A DNA stretch of 64,000 bases from Mercurialis annua (taxonomy: Eukaryota > Streptophyta > Magnoliopsida > Malpighiales > Euphorbiaceae). The position numbers and the translations under genes were made by a program. Positions 24,956 through 34,429 of the stretch are shown here, in pieces; within the stretch, counting starts at the first letter, position 1, and every line of letters begins with the position of its first letter. The notes below the pieces were generated by a model. The model did no database searches. It had not been told where the DNA came from and was given only the letters and a program-made list of their open reading frames with translations. The stretch is taken from the NCBI RefSeq assembly GCF_937616625.2, contig NC_065573.1, positions 21,219,001-21,283,000 on the forward strand, given 5' to 3'.

Positions 24956-25338
24956 CATAAGATTGTGCATGTATGTTATATTGGTTAGTTTTTCCATCAA
25001 TGTAGATGGACGAATTTAAAAAAAAATGTGGTTTATTTTAAAGTTCAACGTGTATGGTTGACTTTCAATGATATTGAAGTCTTGTCGAAATATGTTATGT
25101 GCGAGTTCAAACTTCAATGGTTTTGTTTTAAAAACGTGTTCAAAGGATTTCAAAAATACATAAAGTTATTTTAAATATAAAACGGTTTTCAATTTATGTA
25201 ATATTTATTTGTAACGGCATGAACTCACTCAGTTTTATACTGACCCACTCCTCCAAACATTTTCAGGGAAAGCTGGTCCGATTTTGAAGGAGGCTTCCGA
25301 ATGTTTATTTCTCGGAAGTCTATTTTGGTAAAAGACTG

Positions 25339-26297
25339 TGTTTCCCTGTTTTTTAAGAAAACGGTTGGTGCCTTTGAAGTGTGTGCGGGCGTGCCAGAGG
25401 TTGGACCTCAAATTGAAAATAAAAATTGATCAAGCGATTGTGACAGATTTTCAAAGGACGTAAAAAATCTAAACGTTCGTAAAGAAAAACTCCTAGAGAA
25501 ACTTTGAAAACAGGAATAAACTTCTGCAATTAAAATCTAAAATTCAACACTGTAAATGAACTACTGCTGAAATAATGTTTAAAAAATAAAAGATTGAAAT
25601 TGCGAAAGCTGTAAAGCGTTTACAAAGGATTGCATAAAATAAAAGCTTTTGGTGTTGATAATCTCCTGAGAGTATTGAGTTTTTGTTGAATTTGGCTGGG
25701 GTTCAAATCGTCGTCTTCTTCTTCCTTTTATAGCGTTTGTAGAAACTGCCTGATGATAACTGCCTCTTTAACTGCCCACGTCTTCACAACGCTTCCCACT
25801 TCTAAAAACCGTTCCTGAAACATCGCTCTACAAAAAGCACGTGACTTCCTGGACTTTGGCCAATTGAACTTCTGGGCTTCAGCCTTTTAGCTTCTAACGG
25901 ACTTATGGCCTTTTGAGCTTCCACTTCTGCTTTATATTGTTTGAAAATTCTCTTTTCCTCAAAGGTCAGGTCAAGGTCAAAAACCTCTGAGATGGCCAAA
26001 TCTCTTGAAATTAATTTCTGAGAGCCAAATCTCTTGAAATTAATTTCTTAAAAGTCAAATCTCTTTAAATTAATTTCTCAAAGTCAAATCTCTTGAAATT
26101 AATCTCTTGAAAGTCAAATCTTTTGAAAGTCAAATCTCCTGAAAGTCAAATCTCTTGAAAGTCAAATCTCTTGAAATTCAATCTCCTGAAATCAACCTCT
26201 GAAATTTTTGGAATTCTCCACGTAGCTTTTTTCTATCTTTTTGATAGAATATGGGCTTTATGGCGCTCGGGCCATATTTTTAATTTTGGCGTAAACA
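25339..26297 (-). mobile_element. Minus-strand solo LTR (959 bp) nested in the larger solo LTR
   Basis: Bounded by TGTTTCCC at the left and GTAAACA at the right, with GACTG on both sides (25334-25338 and 26298-26302). On the minus strand it begins TGTTTACGCC and has a TATA box TATAAAAGG (25724-25732), so transcription would run leftwards. Its right part (26000-26200) contains repeated AAGTCAAATCTCTTGAAA units. The start resembles TGTTTACACC of the Tat LTR at 27743, which hints at a related lineage. The 25802-25999 ORF inside it is not recognised. Confidence 0.85.
26000..26200. repeat. Degenerate tandem repeat AAGTCAAATCTCTTGAAA
   Basis: About ten diverged 17-30 bp units built on TCAAATCTCTTGAAA(TTAATTTC), inside the minus-strand solo LTR. 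Confidence 0.85.
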
Positions 26298-26661
26298 GAC
26301 TGTAAAGAAGATTTTAAGTTCTAGTTGTCCGCAGTAGACTAGTATAGTCTTGTTGTATTCAAATATTTTAAAGCGCATTTAAACTCTGATGTTTTGTCCC
26401 ATCAGTTATTTAATAAATGTTTCATACATTTCTATTTTCAAAGCGAAAAATTTATAGTATTTTTCAGGCTTGCTACGGGTTTCGGAGCAACCACTCCCAT
26501 TCCCTAGCGCCGGTCTCGACTCGAGATTTCGGGTCGTGACATTTATATAGTGGATATTTTTGGTAAATAAGTTAGCTTATTAGGTAATGTGGGATAAGAG
26601 AAAAAGATGAGTTAAAATGGTGTAAATACTTTACCCAAAACAGATATTTGGAAAATAATCC

Positions 26662-26664
<3 letters not shown>

Positions 26665-26737
<73 letters not shown>
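26665..26737. repeat. (AT)n microsatellite, about 36 units
   Basis: Uninterrupted AT run. The neighbouring DNA (26547-26664 and 26738-27119) is AT-rich with no gene. Confidence 0.97.
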
Positions 26738-26740
<3 letters not shown>

Positions 26741-27127
26741 ATGATACCTTTTGAACATATTTTTATGTTTAGAAGTTTTATATATGTATATTAGAAAAGG
26801 TATTTCATTTTAATCATTAATAATTTTTGTATATATAATATATAAAACTATATATTATTTATAAACCGGTTTATCGCAGATTTATAATTTTAAGTTATAA
26901 ACCTAATCCATTAACCTTCAAAATTAAAATCTAAACTTAAGTTTAAGCGTTAGAGTGAGCGCCCGGAAAACCGTTTTCGACGTTCTTTCTGACCGTGTTC
27001 TCTGATCTCAAGTTCCCAGAACTCTAGTAAATCACCCTTCCGTTTTCAGTAATTTATCAATGAGCAACTTGTAGTTTATAATTATATGCACAAGGACATG
27101 TTAATACATATTTTTATTTATTTTTGT

Positions 27128-27723
27128 TAGGGGTGTCAAAATGGGTCATGACCCGATAACACGATTCGTCTAACCCGTAAGTTTGGCAAATCCAGATTGA
27201 GGTTTAACGGGTTCGTGTCGAAAACGTGTCAACTCGTTTATGACATGAAATAAATGGATCGTGTCACGGGTTGACTTGCGAGCCCATCTAACCCACCTAA
27301 CCCGTTTATAAATTCTATTATTTATAATAATATAAAAATAAAATAGTTATAATTATAAAAAATATTTAATAAAATTACTAAATTAATTATATTAATATAA
27401 AAATAAATTAATTATATTAAAATTTTATAATTTGAAAATTAATTGATAAATTTGAGGTTAAAATTTTATTTATATGATTTAAAAAATTCTTAAATGTTAA
27501 GTGGGTCGTGTTAGCCGTGTAATTGTGTTAATCATGTTACCCATTTATCTTAACGTGTTAATCGTGTCGTGTCGTGTCACTCGTTTAAAATTCGTGTCGT
27601 GTTAGGGTTGAGAATTTTGACACGATTAGTTAAATGGATCGTGTTCGTGTTGACCCTAATCGTGTCAACAGAGTGGGTCGACACGACACGAACACGACCC
27701 GCCAACCCATTTTGACACCCCTA
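27128..27723. mobile_element. hAT-type MITE, 596 bp, 8-bp target duplication
   Basis: Ends are TAGGGGTGTCAAAATGGGT and its inverted match, flanked by ATTTTTGT on both sides (27120-27127 and 27724-27731). An 8-bp duplication and TAGGGGTG tips fit hAT. The interior is rich in GTGTCGTGTCGTGTCA-type text and has no ORF. Confidence 0.92.
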
Positions 27724-27742
27724 ATTTTTGTCAACTCACTAC

Positions 27743-27792
27743 TGTTTACACCGGCCCAAATAATTGTTGGATAGGAGCTTCATGTGGGCTTA
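27743..27792 (+). mobile_element. Tat-like element, 5' LTR, first 50 bp (split by nested insertion)
   Basis: Starts TGTTTACACCGGCCCAAATA, identical to the 3' LTR start at 48519. It is interrupted after GCTTA (27788-27792) by the element at 27793-37026 and resumes at 37032. The base block before it (27738-27742, ACTAC) should be the outer target duplication, but its partner is missing after 48997. Confidence 0.93.
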
Positions 27793-30389
27793 TGTAATAC
27801 CCCAAAATATTTAATTAGCTAATTGGACCACGTGTCCAGTTTTGATTCACCAGAGTGGCGATATCAGAAGAATTTCTGAAAAGATAAAGTAAATAAGTTT
27901 CAAGTAGGTCGGTTTTGGGAAATTAACTATGAGAAAATTTAAGGTTATATTTCAATTCTAAATTTAGAATTAGAATTAAAAGGAAAAATGTCAAGAAAAG
28001 TCCAAAATAAAGTACAGGGACCAAAGTGGTAATTTAGCCACTTTGTGTCGAAAATGGAAATTTTGGATTTTGACGGAAAAGTATTAATATCGAGCTTTGT
28101 ATTATTTATCGGATATAAATATTACGTAAAGGTAATAATTTAAGAAGTTATTGATTTAGTTATGGATTAAATTGAATAAAAGAAAAGTTTAAAGGATAAA
28201 TGATAAGAAACAAAAAGAACAAGGACCAAAGTGGCATTTTTGCCATGAAATATAAGAAGAAGAAGATATGAATCAGAGAAGAATTGAGAGAGTGAGGAAA
28301 ATAACGCCGATCGATTACGTTTCGCCGCCGTTTCGCCGTCCGACGTCCGATTCGAGCAATTCAAGCGGCGATCTCTTCAGAATTGAAAGCCCTACCGTTT
28401 CCGAGCGTCAAATCAAGGTAAATATCTCGAGAATTGGTGCAAAAATCGGATTTTGTTGGCTGTTTTGAGTTTTATAATATATTGGATTGAAATTGATGTT
28501 TTGGACGTTATTATAGCGTTTTTGAGGAAACGGGAGTACGGGTTTTGTGTAGTGGAAAGGTTAGCACGTCGGGAAAGCCAAAAAGCCCCGGAAAACGTCT
28601 TTCCGGGGGCTGTGCACGTGGTACACGACCGTGTACCACGGGTGCACGAACGTGTACTAGAAGTACACGAACGTGCACCTAGCAAGGTACACGAACGTGT
28701 ACCTGAAGTACACGAACGTGCACTTTCATGGTGCACGAACGTGTACTGGAAGTACACGAACGCGTACCCCTGAGGTGCACGAACGTGTACTTGGTTACAC
28801 GATCGTGCACCCACCAAAATGCACGCCCGTGCACCCCGACTCGTATCCATGTGTATATGATGAATATTTGATGTAGAAATTCAACGTTTTGAGTAATTTG
28901 ACTCTAAAGGATGGATTTCGAACTTTGAGAATCATTAATCTTGAGATTAGCTCGACGTTTTAGATAACTAATAGTAATGGAAAACGTCAAGGACGTTAAG
29001 CGATTCTCAATTATGAGAAATGGTATTCGCGAAGTCGACTATACGATTAAAGTTATCGAATACGTAAATAAGTTTAAAATGAAATTAAACCCTAAAACTT
29101 AGAAGTATTATGTGAGTAAAATTACTAGTTTCACGTCTGACTATTAAACGATTTATCAGACGTGTCAGAGCAGAGAGGTCAGTAGACATGGGATAGCGAG
29201 GGCATATCATTTCATCGACCACATTATTGATTGGATTGCGGTCACTGTGAGTTGCATTTTACTTTCGTGTATTATCAATTGATACTATTTTGGTATTATT
29301 ATCTATATGCTGTTGATATGCATCGCATTATATATATATATTTGAATTACTGATATGTTATATGCTTTGAATAAGTTTTTACGTACAAGAACCTAGTATA
29401 CGATCCAACGAAACTAGCTACCTATTGGGTGTCAATAGGCTGTGTGATCACCAGTAATGTGTCAGTCTAGCGTGTCTGACTAAGAGGTACGATTTGATAT
29501 GCATGGATGATATGATTATGAAAGTTAGAATATGAATTTGATACGAGAGTGAACTCGGTTAAAATAACCTGAGCCCCACGAGAGTGAACTCGGTTAGAGT
29601 AACCTGAGCCCCGTATCTAGTGCCACTTTGGGATTAAGAGATATGTCCTGACTGACGTGGTTGAACGTGAACGCTCCCGGGTCAGACCATTGGAATCAGT
29701 ATGATTTGAATAATAGTGAGTTACGTTATGTTTCAGGATTTTAGTTTCGAAAGGATCGAGTACTTGTTCATATGTATTTTTGTATTAATGTTGATTTAAA
29801 ATGCGATGCTATGTTTCTATAATAGTACCGTTAGTAAATGCATACTCACTCAGTATTTTCCCAAATACTGACCCCTCACCTTTTGATGTCTTTCAGGTAC
29901 TTAGTATGTGGACCTAGCTAGAGGCCAATTTTGAAGTCCAGAAGTCAGTTGTATATGTTTAGTTTCTGACTTCTGTGAATGCTGCAGTAGTGGTCCCGCG
30001 TTGACAGAGTCGTAGTCTAGACAGCAGTACATTTTGATTGTACATAATACTTGCTGTCTTGTTTATATGTTTTGATAGGCTACGTGTTTTATGTTTCATT
30101 CACGGCACCAGATGCCGGTGATATGTTGGATACACTAACTAATGTATATAGTACCGCGAGGCTAGTTCGTACAGGGTACGGTAACTAGAGCCCGCGAGGT
30201 TTTGAAACAGTTAGTGTATATATTTGGTTATATATTATATATATGTGTAATTGCTTCCGTTGTTTGTTGTTATTTGTTTATATTATATTTGCGAAAAATT
30301 AATTATGATTTTAGGCTTGCTACGGGTTCCGGAGCTACCACTCCCGTTCCCTAGCGCCGGTTGCGGCTCAATAGTTTTGGGTCGTGACA
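27793..30389 (+). repeat. 5' LTR of the LARD-like element
   Basis: Direct repeat of 34430-37026 at a constant offset of 6,637 bases. Contains a perfect hairpin (28586-28608), a palindrome array (28621-28834) and the conserved 3' block GGCTTGCTACGGGTTCCGGA...GTCGTGACA shared with the solo LTR at 21566-26541. ORFs within it are identical in both LTRs and none resembles a known protein. Confidence 0.95.
28621..28834. repeat. Array of ten 16-bp near-palindromes in the LTR (also 35258-35471)
   Basis: Units of GTRCACGAACGTGYAC start at 28621, 28642, 28663, 28687, 28708, 28731, 28752, 28775, 28795 and 28819, spaced 20-24 bp. Half-sites carry CACG/CGTG cores. The inter-unit linkers differ in sequence while the palindromes are kept. 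The array is present in the same form in the 3' LTR. Confidence 0.93.
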
Positions 30390-30393
30390 ATGT

Positions 30394-30405
30394 TGGTATC
30401 AGAGC
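30394..30405 (+). other. Primer-binding site (initiator tRNA-Met type) of the LARD-like element
   Basis: TGGTATCAGAGC four bases after the 5' LTR end, the standard plant LTR-retrotransposon PBS complementary to the 3' end of tRNA-iMet. Confidence 0.93.
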
Positions 30406-30844
30406 AGTTGGTCCAGTTACCACTGCAAGTTTGTTTTGATGATTGTTTGAGAGCAGTTGGTCTAGTTACCACCGCTAGTTTGTTTTGGATGTCTGTCTGA
30501 ATTGTGAAACTCTGTCAGTAAGTAAACCTAGGAACTACTGCAGCAAGAGAGTCAAACCTTAGTTGTTTGCATTTGATTGATATGTGCATTATTAGTAAGT
30601 TCCATAAAGCGCGCTAAGCGAGATGGTTAAATGAAGATGTGATGAATATTTGTGTATATGAGCGGCTACGACAACTAAGTGTCTATTACTTGTGTAAGGG
30701 GTATACAGTGATTACGTATTTGCGAATTACGTACAGATTGATTGAATCTTAAATGTTTATATCACTTTATAAGTTGATATGGAAGTTAAGAGAAGAAAAA
30801 GGGGCTCAGATGGTCAGTGACATTAGGAATTGTTTCTTTTCAGC

Positions 30845-31687
30845 ATGTCTGGGCAAAATGGAGCTCAGCTACATGCTGCAGAGAAACAGGAGGAAGCGCC
30901 TCCTATATATCAGAATGGATTTCATAACGAAGTAGGCGGACCATCTGGAATCCACCAGAATGGATTCCACATAGATATTGGGAGATTGCATGAGATATAT
31001 TAGAATTGTTTCATGTCAGTATCAGAAATTGATAGTTCTTCTAGGGTTAGAGGTAGAACTCACTCGCTTGAAATGGAACACAGTGAGGAAAGTGAGGAAG
31101 ATCCCGAGGAAAATCCAGAGGAGGATCTAGAGAAAGAATGAGAAGAAGTTCCTCAAGAGGAGGACTTTAAAGAAGAAAAGTTATCAGATGAGTCAGATGT
31201 CGAGGAATATCAGAGTGAACATTTCTAATCCAATGTGCGGAGATACTGCAATTTGCGAGAGGATACAGAGATAGCTAAAGGTCAGGGACATGTGATTTTG
31301 AATCAGGTTAGGAGGCAGATGCGCTCCTTCTCTAGGGGAATGCTACCAGTGGAATTGTATTCCATTGACTGTTTATGTATGATCGAAGTAATTCCAGATC
31401 TTGATGAAGATAATGAGACAATCAACCGTAGTTATGTGAAGGGATTAGGACCAGAGTTTGATGAGCTATATGAGCATGTTCACGAGCATTTTGGGACGCT
31501 CACTATAATGGCTCGTAGGATCAAGGCTGACCGCGAGTGGGATGGCAATCCTGTTCAACCCTACTTTTTCAGACGTGCGTTCTACCCAGATTATATTAGT
31601 CGATCCTCTGGTATTAGGACTAACCCCCACTCGTGCATAGAGACGGAGGCAACTCCAGTAGAAGAGTTAGGGATGCGTAGCTATTAG
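30845..31687 (+). pseudogene. Broken ORF in the LARD-like element (gag position)
   Basis: One frame is readable from the ATG at 30845 to the stop at 31687 (281 codons) with three in-frame stops: TAG 31001-31003, TGA near 31139 and TAA near 31226. Further ATGs occur at 31013. The first part has a repeated HQNGFH/YQNGFH motif, the middle is very acidic (EESEEDPEENPEED), and the end is a mixed basic/acidic block (VRRQMRSFSRG). No known domain was recognised. Its position after the PBS suggests a decayed gag, by inference only. Confidence 0.5.
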
Positions 31688-31689
31688 GA

Positions 31690-34416
31690 AACCTAGTGCC
31701 CATATTAGACAATCCCGGTATCAAATGATTAATATGCTTTGTGTAATTGTGTTTACGTGTTGCATTATTGTGTATATATGCTGCATTGCATAACAAAGCA
31801 TAGCAATTAAGGATATGCCTATAGGATAATACCTTCGGTAGTAAGAACCGATAGGAAGCGCTGTTGTTAAACACGCGACTAATAATAAAAAAAAAAATAA
31901 CAAGCATACGAACATAATTTACAAAAGCAATAACATAATAAACACCATATAATACATTTATCGTGAACGTAATTCCTGTATTACGTTCTAGAAGTTGTGA
32001 AGAAAGAGATGGGATACCAACAGGGAATCGATGTGAAACATCGGTACCTGCGTTTGTATAGGACATGGTACAGAGTGCTAAAGAAGTGGTTGTGGTGATT
32101 ACAGCAGTAGAAAATGTTGAATTAAATTAAGTTATCGGAGATATGGAGAAAGAATTGATGTGATAGGAGAATAGTCAGAAAAATGACAGAAGGTGACAGC
32201 AATACAAAAATTTAAAATGTACCCAATAATAATAGAGAAAGCCGTTAATAGTCGCAGAGTGTACAATCTGGAGTAAACTTATGTTTTATGAAAAGTATGA
32301 AGAATTTTTAAGATTTTTCAAAGTACGATTGTGCTCAGACATCGCATATGACATTGCATAATCACGATAGGAATGCATAAGAAAATGATTTTCGAAATAT
32401 AGATCATGCATCATATCTTTACAATGATAAAGAAAAATGCGATTTCGAGCAACTCTTTGGTGATGAGAGGTGTCATCACTCTGAGCTACAATTGTACTAA
32501 TGATTTCAAACGCTTTATGAAAAGTGATTTAAAAGAGCTGGCCAGCCAAAGAATGTTTTGAAATCTTTTGTTAGTAAGTGAACTCAGATGTGAAACTCTG
32601 CGACGGATAATAAAATGTTCTTAGTAAATAAGAATAAAATTTAAAAGCAAATCCCAATAACAGAATAAAGCCCTGTTAATGATAATTGTAATAAAGCTAG
32701 TAAAGCTAAAGGAGAATGTGAATAAGGAGTTATCGCCAGAGTGTATACGCAGTTAAGCTACGATACGCTGGCAATATCTAAAGATACAGTATTTATCCTT
32801 ATGACAGAATAAAGGATGAAATGACAGAGAGTCATATCGGAGGAGAGAAATTAAAAGTATAAAAGACAATAATATGAATGATGAACATCAAGTGATATTT
32901 TAAGGATATATAACTTTATTAATATCAGTATTTGAAGATACAGAAGTAGAAGGAGAAGGAATACGAAACGACGAAGAAGATAATCTTATAAGACGTGAAA
33001 GTTTGAAATTAGATAGATCAAAAGATAAGTGATGCTAATTAACTGATATTAGGTGAAGTCGCTAATATCAGCATTAAGAGTTATAAGTTGTGTTAACAGA
33101 AAAGAGAAGAGTTAAGTTATGAAACTCTAGTATAAGGAGAAAAGCACACGTATAGGTATACATGTCAGTATATATAAGAATAATGGATAAGATGAAAGAA
33201 AGTATAATGAAGGGACTCAAATACCCTTAAGATTTAGTAAGATGAATAGAGAAGTGGAAAGTTCTAGAGATACGTCAGAAAGATTATCAGAGTGGAACAG
33301 CATTAATGGAGCTATTATAAATAAAGGAAGAACGTAATGAATACAGTAATTAAAGGACAAGATGATACTTCATTACTATTGGACCGATAGGAGTGAATTG
33401 TATCTAAGAAACCACGGTATCATATTAGTACAGAGAAAGTAAGTTGTTTAAAAGATAATTAGAATCTTGACATAAATGCTGAAAAAGCATAAGGTGTATA
33501 GGACGACAAGTCGGAACTATTCCCTAATTTTGGGAGTTACAAAGTCAATTACAATCTAAAATGTTAAAGAAATATATAAGATTCTTACGAGATCATCATG
33601 AAAAAGGAATGGTAACGCAAAGGTAAGATAGATTTGACTGGAAAGTCAATAAAAGACTCGAGACGTACCTCAAAAGGGTAATGAGAGGGAAGTGAAAAGG
33701 ATAAGAATACGAATAGTATTAGTAATAAGGGCAACTGTACAAGCTATATAACCGAAAGTAACGTGAAAGGAAACGTTTAAGACAATGGTAAAGGATGAAG
33801 GATCACGACCAACAGAACGACGTGAAGTTCACGATAATTTAAAAAGAGCAAGGGAAAAAGAGATTGAAGATAGTAAAAGATGTAGTAGGCTCAACTACGT
33901 TAAGAAACAAGTGAATGTGTTAGACTTGGAGCAAGATGAAAGAGATTGGTAGATTAGGAACGAAGTGCCAGATAATGATAAAAAGGAGTAAGAAATGACG
34001 AGGACCCGCTAGGAAAGAAAAGCGACAACTACAGACGATAGTAAAGATCATAACCGTAAATTATGATTACAAGAGAAAATACTCATAGGGAGTATGAATA
34101 AGGTAAGTACATCATTAAAGATGTAACTGACACGTCGTGACTAGTCACGTACGGAGGAGACAAGTAGCGACCCGATAACGATTAAGAATGAAACAGTAGA
34201 CTGGGAAAGTATCAAGTGAGGATTAATCGACGCTAATGAGGAACAGAAGAAAGATCACAATCAGTAATAAGTATAAAGTTATAGCTGTGTATGGAAAGCT
34301 ACGAGTTATGTAAAAGAAAAAGCTACAACTAAAACGTACTAATGAACACTGAAGAAAGTGTAAGGACAGTATAAGGTCTTAACAAATTTTATGAAAATTC
34401 GAGGACGAATTTTTAT
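31690..34416 (+). other. Purine-rich non-coding interior of the LARD-like element
   Basis: The plus strand is strongly A/G-rich, with stops in all frames and no domain. Minus-strand ORFs at 31620-32066 are unrecognised. This is where pol would stand in an autonomous relative. Confidence 0.75.
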
Positions 34417-34429
34417 AAGGGGGGAAGAA

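Larger units (their letters stand above)
21566..26541 (+). mobile_element. Solo LTR of a Ty3/gypsy element (about 5 kb with nested inserts)
   Basis: Starts TGTAATACCCCGTATT and ends GGGTCGTGACA, with TTTAT immediately outside on both sides (21561-21565 and 26542-26546). No primer-binding site or internal domain follows, so it is a solo LTR left by LTR-LTR recombination. The last 80 bases (GGCTTGCTACGGGTTYCGGA...GGGTCGTGACA) match the LTR ends at 30389 and 37026, so the families are related. Without its two nested insertions the LTR would be about 3.6 kb. It contains no real gene. Confidence 0.88.

Noticed and set aside
24245..24960. Three overlapping repetitive ORFs (IGWLCYRCQ-type, up to 225 aa)
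   Set aside because: All frames of the minisatellite happen to be open; the ORFs share the same DNA repeat, have no known domain and lie within a solo LTR.
28621..28834. CRISPR-like array
   Set aside because: Regular repeats with short spacers, but the units are palindromes with 4-8 bp linkers in a plant retrotransposon LTR; no cas genes and the wrong type of genome.
28413..28876. Repetitive ORFs with VHER-type repeats on both strands in the LARD LTR (also 35050-35513)
   Set aside because: They follow from the 16-bp palindromes being spaced near multiples of three; several frames and both strands are open at once.
30394..30405. tRNA gene fragment (TGGTATCAGAGC)
   Set aside because: It lies directly after an LTR and is the primer-binding site; no cloverleaf surrounds it. 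The same holds for the reverse copy at 15622-15634.
31620..32066. 148-aa minus-strand ORF in the LARD interior
   Set aside because: No similarity recognised and the composition is typical of the surrounding purine-rich filler.
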